From assembly GCF_031432315.1 (NCBI RefSeq), contig NZ_JAVKGO010000002.1, positions 1 through 64,000 on the forward strand: a stretch of DNA of 64,000 nt, given 5' to 3'. Positions 45,217 to 53,845 of the stretch are shown here, one piece after another. Source of the stretch: Serpentinicella sp031432315. Its GTDB lineage: Bacteria > Bacillota > Clostridia > Peptostreptococcales > Natronincolaceae. Numbering within the stretch: the first letter of the stretch is position 1; every line of letters starts with the position of its first letter. The notes beneath the pieces were generated by a model that worked only from the letters and a program-made list of their open reading frames with translations, was not told the DNA's origin and did no database searches. The translations under genes and the position numbers were made by a program.

Positions 45217-45549
45217 TTAATAGGTTGACCTTTACTATTTTTTAGTTTAAACTTATGTATAAATATGAAATTGATTTTTAAATTATGAAATATAGTTTGG
45301 ATTTTAGTTTTAAAATAAAGACACTATAAACGTTGTTAATTCAATGAATATATGGTATTTTCAAATTATTTAATTATAGATAATTTAAGTTAATAAAAAA
45401 ATAATTGTTTATTTTTAAAATAAAAAAATGAATATTTATAAGTTTTCAGCAAATTTCGACAAACATACTAAACAAAAAGTGTTAATATTGTTTTATAGTG
45501 TTGTTATTAATATTAAAATAATTAAATTATACAAAAGGAGTTGGTTAAT
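45217..45549. other. Very AT-rich intergenic region
   Basis: No gene is visible. Near 45478-45515 the related phrases GTGTTAATATTG and GTGTTGTTATTAATATT are repeated, which could be part of the promoter/operator for the next gene. Nothing else is recognised. Confidence 0.4.
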
Positions 45550-46887
45550 TTGAGTAAAAAAAATGTCATTATCATAGGTGCTGCTGGAAGAGATTTTCAT
45601 AACTTTAACACATATTATCGCGATAATGAAAATTACAATGTTGTAGCATTTACAGCTGCACAAATACCGGATATAGATAACCGAAAATATCCTGCTGAAT
45701 TAGCAGGTAGCTTATACCCAGAAGGGATCCCTATATATGCAGAAGAAAAACTGCCTGAGCTAATTAAGGAATTAAAAGCAGATGAATGTGTTTTTGCCTA
45801 CAGTGATGTGAAGTATGACCATGTAATGGGTATCAGTGCTATTGTAAACGCTGCAGGGGCAGATTTTAAACTTCTAGGGCCAACTAAAACAATGATTAAA
45901 AGTAACAAACCTGTGATATCTGTATGCGCTGTTAGAACAGGCTGTGGAAAGAGCCAAACAACTCGTAAGGTTATAGAGCTTCTAATGGAGCAGGATCTTA
46001 AAGTTGTTGCAGTAAGACATCCAATGCCATATGGTGACTTAGTAGCACAAAAAGTTCAAAGATTTGCTTCTTTAGAAGATTTGAAGAAACATAACTGTAC
46101 CGTAGAGGAAATGGAAGAATACGAGCCACATGTAACTCGTGGAAACATTATATATGCTGGTGTTGATTACGAAGCAATATTAAGAGCAGCGGAGCAAGAT
46201 CCTGATGGCTGTGATGTAATTGTATGGGATGGCGGTAATAATGATTTCTCATTCTACAAACCAGATTTTGCAATTACAGTACTAGACCCACATCGTCCTG
46301 GACATGAGTTGAGCTACTATCCAGGGGAAGTTAATTTAAGAATGACAGATGCAGCAATTATTAATAAAATTGATAGTGCAGACACGGAGTCAGTGCTTAA
46401 AGTAGAAGAAAACATTAAAAATGCAAATAAACAAACTGCAATTATTAAGGCTGAATCGAAGATAACAGTGGATGATCCAAAAGTAATTAAAGGAAAACGT
46501 GTACTAGTTGTAGAAGATGGTCCTACGTTAACCCACGGAGAAATGACAATTGGAGCAGGAACAATCGCAGCTCAACGTTTTGGAGCCAAGGAACTAGTAG
46601 ATCCGCGCCCATACACAGTAGGAAAATTAAATGATACATTTAAAATTTATAAAGATATAGGTGTGCTATTACCTGCTATGGGTTATGGCGAACAACAATT
46701 AAAAGATTTAGAAGAAACAATTAACAAAACCGACTGTGAGGCTGTAGTTATTGGTACCCCAATTGATTTAACAAGAATTATCAATATCCACAAGCCTTGT
46801 ACCCGTGTACACTATGAGCTAGATGAGGTAGGTAGCCCAAATCTAAATGAAATGTTAAATGATTTTATAAAAAAACATAAGCTTTAA
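45550..46887 (+). CDS. Cyclic 2,3-diphosphoglycerate synthase-family P-loop protein
   Basis: The protein is 445 residues. An N-terminal NAD-like opening (NVIIIGAAGRDFHNFNTYYR) is followed by a P-loop (CAVRTGCGKSQTTR, about 134-147) and VIVWDGGNNDFSFYKPD with Walker B-like acid. The family contains the archaeal cyclic 2,3-diphosphoglycerate synthetase and many bacterial homologues annotated only as GTPases. In methanogens the product is a phosphate store and stabiliser; in Clostridia the role is unproven. TTG 45550 is chosen because GGAG ends nine bases upstream. Monocistronic. Confidence 0.85.
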   Translation: MSKKNVIIIGAAGRDFHNFNTYYRDNENYNVVAFTAAQIPDIDNRKYPAELAGSLYPEGIPIYAEEKLPELIKELKADECVFAYSDVKYDHVMGISAIVNAAGADFKLLGPTKTMIKSNKPVISVCAVRTGCGKSQTTRKVIELLMEQDLKVVAVRHPMPYGDLVAQKVQRFASLEDLKKHNCTVEEMEEYEPHVTRGNIIYAGVDYEAILRAAEQDPDGCDVIVWDGGNNDFSFYKPDFAITVLDPHRPGHELSYYPGEVNLRMTDAAIINKIDSADTESVLKVEENIKNANKQTAIIKAESKITVDDPKVIKGKRVLVVEDGPTLTHGEMTIGAGTIAAQRFGAKELVDPRPYTVGKLNDTFKIYKDIGVLLPAMGYGEQQLKDLEETINKTDCEAVVIGTPIDLTRIINIHKPCTRVHYELDEVGSPNLNEMLNDFIKKHKL

Positions 46888-46890
46888 AAC

Positions 46891-46930
46891 AAAGTCCCTT
46901 AAACATATAAGTTTAGGGGATTTTGTTTTG
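46891..46930 (+). terminator. Terminator
   Basis: AGTCCCTTAAAC and GTTTAGGGGATT arms, then TTTGTTTT. Confidence 0.7.
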
Positions 46931-47062
46931 CTTAATAGTAGTTATAGTGGAATAGAAAGAGGCAGATAAGTATTAAGAAGAACAAAATTATTTAGTTAGA
47001 ATATAATGTATTGACCAATCAAGAAACCTAAAAACTTGATTTATATATTAGGAGGTGAAGAG

Positions 47063-47584
47063 ATGCCAAATAGTTGTGACAGAATTGTTCAAACTGATAT
47101 TGGTTGGCAAGTGAAGCTATTAGAGCCACAGGAAAGTGCGACAACAGCAACTACTTTTGTATATGAATTAACTCGTGTAAATAATTCAAGACAAATGAGC
47201 AATATACGAATTTGTATATGTCCAGAAATATCTGATGCTGACAGATTAGCATTATTAGCTTCTTGTTCCCTTGAAGTATACTTCGATAATAATACAGAGT
47301 TTGATTGCAGTGGGCCTAATGAAGATTGCTGCTTTATAGATAATATAATTCCAAGGCCGGCTGAAAATCCAGCAGCTTGTAAGGGATTGAAATTTGATAA
47401 TATACCGTCTGGTGAGGGGGATGTTGAACAAGAACGGATTATTTTGACTTTAACTTTAACTCAGCCCCTTCCAATAGGACCAGTTACTATGGGTCTAAAA
47501 GCAGGAATAGATAATGATACTCCGCTTATTTGTGGACCTGTATGCGAGGAGATTATTCCACCAACCCGCAGTATTATCCTTTAA
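47063..47584 (+). CDS. Cysteine-rich protein, first gene of the 47-51 kb cluster
   Basis: The protein is 173 residues with no signal peptide or membrane segment. Ten or so cysteines occur in pairs (RICICPE, SNPNEDCC-type FDCSGPNEDCC, ICGPVCEE). A beta-rich body ends in PPTRSIIL. ATG 47063 follows AGGAGGTGAAG. Proteins of this sort (cytosolic start, disulfide-forming cysteines, repeats of beta strands) are typical of spore coat or exosporium components, but I recognise no family. It has its own terminator, then a run of related-looking genes to the C11 peptidase. Confidence 0.65.
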   Translation: MPNSCDRIVQTDIGWQVKLLEPQESATTATTFVYELTRVNNSRQMSNIRICICPEISDADRLALLASCSLEVYFDNNTEFDCSGPNEDCCFIDNIIPRPAENPAACKGLKFDNIPSGEGDVEQERIILTLTLTQPLPIGPVTMGLKAGIDNDTPLICGPVCEEIIPPTRSIIL

Positions 47585-47598
47585 TTAATTCATATTAC

Positions 47599-47643
47599 TA
47601 GATGAGATTGTTAAGTAAATAGATTATCTCATCTAGATTTTTT
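47599..47643 (+). terminator. Terminator
   Basis: CTAGATGAGAT and ATCTCATCTAG perfect 11-bp arms, then T-run. Confidence 0.8.
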
Positions 47644-47726
47644 GAACCTTAAAGTAGAGTTTTGCATAAGTTATAATATAACGGGATTATTAAAAAGAAT
47701 AAATGTGTTAATTGGAGGGTGTAACT

Positions 47727-48155
47727 ATGATAGAAAACTCAATGATGTACGTTTTGTTTATTACTATAATGCTAATACAGTTTTTAACTGGTGTTACACT
47801 TAAAAAGGATTTAAAAAAAATGTTTTTACAAATAGAAGCACAAAAAAATGTAATAAAAGAGTTGAAAAATGCCTACCAAACAAAAACAGATAAAAAGAAT
47901 CTAGAAAATCTAATCAGGCAAAAAGTTCAACATAACCAATACGAAGCAGATAAGATCAATAGAACAACAAAGCAGCGTATAGCTAGAGAAGAAGATGAAA
48001 AGAGTCTAAAAAGGAAAAATAATGAAGTAAGAAGTGTTGATAAAATACCGCATCTTAAAGAAAGTGAAACATTTCTTTTTGCAAATGAAATAAAACTAGA
48101 CAAAAAAAAGAAATTAATTGAAATGGACTTTCAAGTGGATGTAAAAAACAAATAA
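47727..48155 (+). CDS. Single-pass membrane protein with basic coiled-coil
   Basis: The protein is 142 residues. One membrane segment (MYVLFITIMLIQFLTGVTL, residues 6-24) is followed by a lysine/glutamate-rich helical region with heptad-like spacing (KKNLENLIRQKVQHNQYEAD) and a C-terminal strand (KLIEMDFQVDVKN). ATG 47727 has TTGGAGGG. It is not recognised. It may anchor or scaffold products of the adjoining cysteine-rich genes. Confidence 0.6.
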   Translation: MIENSMMYVLFITIMLIQFLTGVTLKKDLKKMFLQIEAQKNVIKELKNAYQTKTDKKNLENLIRQKVQHNQYEADKINRTTKQRIAREEDEKSLKRKNNEVRSVDKIPHLKESETFLFANEIKLDKKKKLIEMDFQVDVKNK

Positions 48156-48296
48156 TTTAAAAATAAACAGTCAAATATTTTAGGCCAAAAGTAAAAAACA
48201 ATTATACTTGCGGTCTTTTTAATTTAATCTTTTCAAGCACATTTAATTACTAACACCATATGATAAAGTAAGCCAGATAGAGGGGAGGGTAATTAA

Positions 48297-48680
48297 ATGT
48301 CATATATTTTAAGTGCTGGAACTGTAACGCTTCCAGAGATTTTTGATCAACAACAACAGCGATTAGATCTTGGGGTTACAGAAGTAGAGGATGTTATTGT
48401 TTTGGGTCAAATTACAGAATGTGAAACTGGAGAACCAATTGTAGGTGCAATTGTAAAGTATTTTTTTACAAATCCATTTACAGGGGAACTTGAGGATGTA
48501 TGCCATACTTTTTCAGGTTGCGATGGTTACTACATGATTCGAATTCCACCAACAGTGGAAGTTTTCAATCCTGAAACAGAAGAATTCGAAGACTTTAATT
48601 TAGCGAACCAGACCATAACCATTATGGCTGTAGGTTCGGATTGTCCTGATACACTAGAACCTTGTGAGTGTCCAGAATAA
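48297..48680 (+). CDS. Carboxypeptidase-regulatory-like (CnaB-type) domain protein
   Basis: The protein is 127 residues. The core VIVLGQITECETGEPIVGAI, then DVCHTFSGCDGYYMIRIPP, is a peptidase-regulatory/CnaB beta-sandwich carrying extra cysteines, ending CECPE. The same domain forms the C-terminus of the next gene (48839-49711), with CHTYSGCDGYYMLRIPP and CECET. No signal peptide. ATG 48297 follows GGGGAGGG. The shared domain and order suggest two products of one surface structure. Confidence 0.7.
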   Translation: MSYILSAGTVTLPEIFDQQQQRLDLGVTEVEDVIVLGQITECETGEPIVGAIVKYFFTNPFTGELEDVCHTFSGCDGYYMIRIPPTVEVFNPETEEFEDFNLANQTITIMAVGSDCPDTLEPCECPE

Positions 48681-48703
48681 GAGGTGGATAATTAATAATT
48701 TAG

Positions 48704-48740
48704 AACAGAGGGCTTTAGATTGATCGTCCTCTGTTTTTTT
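48704..48740 (+). terminator. Terminator
   Basis: AACAGAGG and CCTCTGTT arms followed by a seven-T run. Confidence 0.8.
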
Positions 48741-48838
48741 ACGTGTTAACTAGATAATAATTTTTTAAAATGTCTCGGTTTAAACAAAAAATCATACAAT
48801 ATACAAAGGGGATATATTTACTAAATGGGGGATTAACC

Positions 48839-49711
48839 ATGTCTATAAATTTTATGAATTTAAAGGAATTTGATAAAGTTGCCTGCATTATTGCAGATAA
48901 AATATTTGCCCAGTGTAAAAAAAATGTATGCATTCCTAATGCAGAGATTCCTTTTGAAAATCGAAAAATAAAACAAATTATATTTAGTAATGGAATCATT
49001 AAAAACGGGAGTCTAAGCATTAACACCATTAAAAACCAATCAAACTTCAAACGAGTAGTTTTTGAAGTTGAAGTGCCATTTCAAGCTGAAAGTAATGACG
49101 AAAAAGTCTATAAAGGTCTTATATCCAACATAAAACAAGATCTTATATTATTTATGCCAGATGCTAACAGAAGTGAGTTTGATTTTGAAGTAAAGTTAGA
49201 TACAAGATCACAGGTGTTAGAGGAAGTTACGGAGCAGAACGAGATATATTATAAATTTGGTATAACCTTATTGATTAGTGTTGTTGGAAGGGTACAGTTA
49301 TTCATTCCCTATATGGGATTTTGCCCTGAAGCACCAATATGTATCGACTTTGAGCTTGATCTGTGCGAAAAATTCCATGATGCACCTTTTCCTGATTTTT
49401 ATCCGCCACAACAACCTGAACGAAAGAGAATACTGATAAGAAAGGATATAAAAGTTAGAAAGATAAATGATGTAATTGTATACGGACATATCAAACAATG
49501 TTATACCAAAAAGCAGGTAGAAGGAGCAATAATAAAAGCATTTTATAAAGATAAACAAGGCATTCTCAGGGACATTTGCCACACTTATAGTGGCTGTGAC
49601 GGGTACTATATGTTAAGAATTCCCCCAAAATTTGAAGGCGAAACAATCACAATGATGGTCAGTAAAGACAACTGCACCGATTCGCCAGAATCTTGTGAAT
49701 GTGAAACATAA
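48839..49711 (+). CDS. Two-domain cysteine-containing protein sharing the CnaB-like domain
   Basis: The protein is 290 residues. The N-terminal 190 residues form a beta-rich domain (VVFEVEVPFQAESNDEKVY, ITLLISVVGRVQLFIPYMGF) loosely like the SPOCS/DUF3794 domains of spore proteins; that resemblance is weak. A proline-rich linker (PDFYPPQQPERKR) joins it to the C-terminal domain shared with 48297-48680. ATG 48839 follows TGGGGG; the frame upstream to 48770 has no ribosome site. The C11 peptidase gene starts 24 bases after its stop. Confidence 0.7.
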   Translation: MSINFMNLKEFDKVACIIADKIFAQCKKNVCIPNAEIPFENRKIKQIIFSNGIIKNGSLSINTIKNQSNFKRVVFEVEVPFQAESNDEKVYKGLISNIKQDLILFMPDANRSEFDFEVKLDTRSQVLEEVTEQNEIYYKFGITLLISVVGRVQLFIPYMGFCPEAPICIDFELDLCEKFHDAPFPDFYPPQQPERKRILIRKDIKVRKINDVIVYGHIKQCYTKKQVEGAIIKAFYKDKQGILRDICHTYSGCDGYYMLRIPPKFEGETITMMVSKDNCTDSPESCECET

Positions 49712-49735
49712 TTTATTATGAGGGAATGAAGTTAA

Positions 49736-51058
49736 ATGGCTAAGCGAGAATTTGAATGGTTTAAGAATAGTTCTAGTAAAAAAAAATGGACCATAATGAT
49801 ATACGCTAATGGTAACAATGAACTAGAGCCTGAGATATACGAAAGGTTTCTTCAGCTTAAAAAAGAATCCATTAACAACAATATAAATATTATTGTACAG
49901 TTAGGGCGAGCACCAGGAAGTCTAGTGGAATTATTAAGACCGAAAAAAAATTTAGCTAAACGTGAGGAGTGGAGTGGCGTTCGCAGGTACCTTATCAAGG
50001 ATAACCATGCAGTAGAATTAGATGATCTAGGAAATATAAATATGGCTGACCCAAATAGTTTATCGGATTTTGTTATATGGGGGATGAAAAAATACCCATC
50101 TACGAGAAATATGGTTATTATGTCAGGCCATGGTGCAGGATTTGTAGGAGTTATGACCGATTACATGCAGGACTATCCTTATATGATGAATATACAAGGT
50201 CTTACAAGTTGTCTTTATAAAATTAAAGAAAAAACTGGAAAAAGTATAGATTGTATGCTCCTTGATACTTGTTATATGAACATGGTGGAAGTTTGGTATG
50301 AAATATCCATGATTCCTAATAACCCTATTAAGCACTTGTTAGTCACAACTAAGAATGTTGCTCTAGAAGGTCTTCCTTATCACTTACTTATTAGATACTT
50401 ACACGGTAAAAAGAAGCTCTCAGAGGATTTAGCGTTTGCGACTAAGTCTTTCAATAAGATTTTTGTTAGGCGAAACAAGCTTCAAGTGGTAAAACTAAAT
50501 AAAAAGAGGTTCAGAAATCTAAAAAAAGAGGTTGATTTGATAAGTAAATTTTTATTTAAAAATAAAATAAATTTAAAAGATGAGTTTAATCAATGGTGCC
50601 ATTGTTCCACAAAAGATCCTTTAATTGGTTTGCTTGATTTGGAAGATTTGTTTATTGAGAGGTTTTCAAATCTGTATTTTAAAAAACTAAGGTTAAAAAA
50701 AATTTTAGGAAAAATCATTATTTACCCTGAGCTTACTTGTATTACACCAAAAACAAACCAAGGACCTGCACTTTATTTACCGCGTGCACCACAACAGTAC
50801 GCCACATTAAAATCTTTTTATAAAGACTTATTATTTTTAAAAAATAGCAGTTGGCTTGCAGTTTTAGGAGATAAAGAGGACATTTCAAAATCTGTTACAC
50901 AAGATAAAGAGAAAAAATACGATGCTATACCACCTCCTATTAAGATCCCCCTTGTGTATGTAGTAGGGGTGATTATGGATCAGAATCCAGAGATTACATT
51001 TGATGATGCATGGAATCAACTTCAGAAGTTAAATTGGAATAAATTCAAAAAAAAATAA
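49736..51058 (+). CDS. Clostripain-family (C11) cysteine peptidase
   Basis: The protein is 440 residues. C11 family signatures: TIMIYANGNNELE near the start, catalytic His132 in MSGHGAGF and Cys179 in LLDTCYMN. Clostripain-type enzymes cleave after basic residues and are usually secreted and self-processed. This one has no signal peptide, so it probably acts in the cytosol or mother cell. ATG 49736 is 24 bases after the CnaB-like gene, so the two are almost certainly co-transcribed; the cysteine-rich neighbours are candidate substrates. Confidence 0.85.
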   Translation: MAKREFEWFKNSSSKKKWTIMIYANGNNELEPEIYERFLQLKKESINNNINIIVQLGRAPGSLVELLRPKKNLAKREEWSGVRRYLIKDNHAVELDDLGNINMADPNSLSDFVIWGMKKYPSTRNMVIMSGHGAGFVGVMTDYMQDYPYMMNIQGLTSCLYKIKEKTGKSIDCMLLDTCYMNMVEVWYEISMIPNNPIKHLLVTTKNVALEGLPYHLLIRYLHGKKKLSEDLAFATKSFNKIFVRRNKLQVVKLNKKRFRNLKKEVDLISKFLFKNKINLKDEFNQWCHCSTKDPLIGLLDLEDLFIERFSNLYFKKLRLKKILGKIIIYPELTCITPKTNQGPALYLPRAPQQYATLKSFYKDLLFLKNSSWLAVLGDKEDISKSVTQDKEKKYDAIPPPIKIPLVYVVGVIMDQNPEITFDDAWNQLQKLNWNKFKKK

Positions 51059-51069
51059 ATTGATAATAA

Positions 51070-51094
51070 TTCTATCACATTAATGCTTTATAAT
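51070..51094 (+). promoter_or_regulatory. Promoter with TTCTATCACA motif (regulator operon)
   Basis: TTCTATCACA (51070-51079), nine bases, TATAAT (51089-51094). The same motif at the same distance from a -10 box precedes the DUF2680 gene at 53237. A related TTCTATTACA follows at 51104-51113. It is a candidate binding site for the response regulator itself. Confidence 0.6.
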
Positions 51095-51140
51095 AGAAAA
51101 AAGTTCTATTACAATGAAACTGGTAGAGGAAGGTGGTAAA

Positions 51141-51830
51141 ATGAAAAAAATTTTAATTGCTGAAGACGAACAAAAAATGCGTGAACTTATAAAAACTTAT
51201 TTAGAAGCAGAAGGTTTCAATTACGTTGCTGCCAAGGATGGTGAAGAGGCAATAGAAGTATTTAAAGAATCCGTATTCGATGCTGTCATATTAGATGTTA
51301 TGATGCCCAGAATTGATGGTTGGTCTGTATGTAGGGAAATTAGAAAAACTTCTGATATTCCAATTATTATGCTTACAGCTAGAGGAGAAGAGTATGATAA
51401 ACTATTTGGTTTTGAGTTAGGTGTAGATGATTACATTGTAAAGCCCTTTAGTCCAAAAGAACTCATGGCAAGACTTAAGGCAGTGATTAGAAGAAGTTTA
51501 AAGATAGAAGAATCCGATCAACTAGGGGTTATGGAATTAAATGAATTGATTATTAATACAAGTTCTCGGGATGTTTACATTAATAATAAACTAATAAAGC
51601 TAACACCAAAAGAATACGAACTTCTGGTTTATTTAGTTTATAATAAAAATAAAGCTTTAAGCAGACAGCAAATATTAAATGGCGTTTGGGGTGCAGATTT
51701 TTTCGGAGATGACAGAACTGTAGACACTCATATCAAAATGTTAAGAGAGAGATTGCAGGATTATAAACGTTATATTACTACAGTTTGGGGAGTAGGATAT
51801 AAATTTGAGATAGGAGATAATAATGAATAA
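51141..51830 (+). CDS. OmpR-family response regulator
   Basis: The protein is 229 residues. The receiver domain has Asp52 in AVILDVMMPRIDG, acidic pocket AEDE near residue 8 and Lys in YIVKPFSPKEL. The C-terminal winged helix (KLTPKEYELLVYLVYNKNKA, then DDRTVDTHIKMLRERL) binds DNA. ATG 51141 has GGAAGGTGG. It overlaps the kinase start by eight bases. Its promoter and that of the downstream DUF2680 gene share TTCTATCACA. Confidence 0.93.
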   Translation: MKKILIAEDEQKMRELIKTYLEAEGFNYVAAKDGEEAIEVFKESVFDAVILDVMMPRIDGWSVCREIRKTSDIPIIMLTARGEEYDKLFGFELGVDDYIVKPFSPKELMARLKAVIRRSLKIEESDQLGVMELNELIINTSSRDVYINNKLIKLTPKEYELLVYLVYNKNKALSRQQILNGVWGADFFGDDRTVDTHIKMLRERLQDYKRYITTVWGVGYKFEIGDNNE

Positions 51831-53214
51831 AATATCACGCAAGTTAATTTTGGGTATGATTGCATTTACATCATTGACAATAATTATTTTGTGGGTGTAT
51901 CAATCTGTTTATTTAGAGAAGTATTATATGAAAAGCAAACTTGATCATATAAGACAAGCTGTTGAGAACACAAGAATTCACTATGAAGAAGAAAATATGT
52001 TAGAACTGCAGGAATATGCTGAAAAAATCTTTTATACACATAATATTTCTATTGAAGTTAGTTATTTAAATGGACAATCTTTATTCATATCAGGGCATAT
52101 GAAGGGAAGAGGACAACTTTTAAATAATAAAATATTTAAAAGCAATTACTTAAAAGAAATTATAGAGACTGGGGAAATAACAAATATTACTCAATATAAT
52201 AGATTAAATACGGACGTATTAACATACTCAAAACTAATAACTGACGCTGAGTACATAATAACTGGAAGTATACCAATAGAACCTATTAATGAGACAATTG
52301 AGATACTTCAAAAACAGCTTATAACAATATCATTTATTTTATTCATAATAGCAATTATTATAGGAACACTTATATCTAAGGTATTTCTAAAACCTATCCA
52401 AAAGCTTAACCAATCAGTTAAAGCTATGAAAGAAGGAAATATGAACGTTAGAGTAGATGTAACAACAAGTGATGAAATAGGTACACTGTCAAAAAACTTT
52501 AATAGTATGACAGAGCAATTATTAAAAGTTGATAAGTTAAAAAAAGATCTGATTGCAAATGTTTCCCATGAACTAAGGACACCTTTAGGTTTAATACAGG
52601 GATATGCTGAACTAATACGTGATATTAACGGGGAAAATAAAGAAAAAAGAGATGAAAATTTAAATGTAATTATTGAAGAAACAAATAGGTTAAGTCGTGT
52701 TGTAGATAACATTTTAGATTTTTCACAAATACAGTCTGGATATCTAAAACTTCAAAAAGAGGTGTTTAATATTACAGATCTAATAAAAAATACTATAGAC
52801 AAGTACAAACTAATTGCAACACAAAAAGAGATCAAATTAATCTTAGAATATAGCGGGGGAAAAAACAATGTTTATGGGGATTATAAAAGAATAGAACAGG
52901 TTGTACATAATTTAGTATCTAATGCACTTGAACATACTCATGCAGGGGGAAAAATTAAAATTACGATTACAGAAGAGAGTCAAGGCACAAAAGTTCAAAT
53001 ACAGGATACCGGTGTGGGTATATCTAATAAAGAGCTACAATATATCTGGAATAGACACTATAAGTGTTCTCATAACTCAAATAGAGGGACAGGTTTAGGT
53101 CTTTCAATTGTAAAAAGCATTTTAGAAGCCCATGAAATACCTTATGGTGTAGATAGTGAGGTTGGAAAAGGGAGTACTTTTTATTTTACAATTAGTAAAA
53201 AATTGGTTTCATAG
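51823..53214 (+). CDS. Sensor histidine kinase with HAMP domain
   Basis: The protein is 463 residues. Two membrane segments (about 8-28 and 165-185) bracket an extracellular sensor domain. HAMP follows (about 190-240), then HisKA with His249 in NVSHELRTP, and HATPase_c (NLVSNALEHT, DTGVGI, GTGLGLSIVK). Partner of the preceding regulator. The extracellular domain has no motif I recognise. Confidence 0.93.
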   Translation: MNKISRKLILGMIAFTSLTIIILWVYQSVYLEKYYMKSKLDHIRQAVENTRIHYEEENMLELQEYAEKIFYTHNISIEVSYLNGQSLFISGHMKGRGQLLNNKIFKSNYLKEIIETGEITNITQYNRLNTDVLTYSKLITDAEYIITGSIPIEPINETIEILQKQLITISFILFIIAIIIGTLISKVFLKPIQKLNQSVKAMKEGNMNVRVDVTTSDEIGTLSKNFNSMTEQLLKVDKLKKDLIANVSHELRTPLGLIQGYAELIRDINGENKEKRDENLNVIIEETNRLSRVVDNILDFSQIQSGYLKLQKEVFNITDLIKNTIDKYKLIATQKEIKLILEYSGGKNNVYGDYKRIEQVVHNLVSNALEHTHAGGKIKITITEESQGTKVQIQDTGVGISNKELQYIWNRHYKCSHNSNRGTGLGLSIVKSILEAHEIPYGVDSEVGKGSTFYFTISKKLVS

Positions 53215-53236
53215 TAAAAACATATTTTGATCATAC

Positions 53237-53261
53237 TTCTATCACAATTGATGGCTATACT
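53237..53261 (+). promoter_or_regulatory. Promoter with TTCTATCACA motif (DUF2680 gene)
   Basis: TTCTATCACA (53237-53246), nine bases, TATACT (53256-53261), the same geometry as upstream of the regulator. It lies 23 bases after the kinase stop, so the DUF2680 gene has its own promoter. Confidence 0.6.
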
Positions 53262-53316
53262 ATTTTGTAAAGACAGTAACATTAGTCTTTGTAAAATTGT
53301 AAAGGAGAGGATATCA

Positions 53317-53790
53317 ATGAAAAGAACAAAATTAACAGGTTTAGTAGTAGGAGTTACTACTATCATACTTGGGACTGGCATTATGGCTTATGCTAGTGAG
53401 TATTCAAGTCCTGTAGAAAACCTTGCAGCTCTAACTGATACACCCGTAGAAACCTTATATGAGGAAAAAGGGGATCTCACATTTGGGGCTTTAGCTAATG
53501 AAAAAGGTGTTTTAGAAGAATTTAAAGAAAACAATCTAATTAATAAAAAGGCAATATTAGAACAAAGAATTGTGGCGGGGAAAGTAACACAAGAAGAAGC
53601 AAGTCAAATCTATAGTAAGTTAGAGGAACGGCAAAGGGATTGTGATGGAACGGGGATTCATCAGACAGAAGAAAAACTTGGCATGAGATTTGGAACTGGA
53701 AAAGGGAACGAAGATAGAAAAGCAAGAAATGAAGGTCAGGGATATCGTGAAGGAAATGGAAATAGATATAATCGAAGAGGAATGCAATAA
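53317..53790 (+). CDS. Secreted DUF2680 protein
   Basis: The protein is 157 residues. A signal peptide (1-25, ending IMAYAS) is followed by a helical DUF2680-like domain (KKAILEQRIVAGKVTQEEAS) and a flexible Gly/Asn/Arg tail. DUF2680 proteins are secreted helical proteins of unknown function in Firmicutes. ATG 53317 follows AAAGGAGAGG. Likely a target of the two-component system immediately upstream because the promoters share a motif. A shared terminator follows. Confidence 0.8.
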   Translation: MKRTKLTGLVVGVTTIILGTGIMAYASEYSSPVENLAALTDTPVETLYEEKGDLTFGALANEKGVLEEFKENNLINKKAILEQRIVAGKVTQEEASQIYSKLEERQRDCDGTGIHQTEEKLGMRFGTGKGNEDRKARNEGQGYREGNGNRYNRRGMQ

Positions 53791-53805
53791 AGAAAATTAT
53801 AAAGA

Positions 53806-53843
53806 TTACAAGCCACTTGTTATTTACAACAAGTGGCTTGTAA
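53806..53843. terminator. Bidirectional terminator between convergent genes
   Basis: Fifteen-bp perfect arms (53806-53820, 53829-53843) with an eight-base loop between the DUF2680 gene and the oxidoreductase gene. Confidence 0.88.
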
Positions 53844-53845
53844 TT

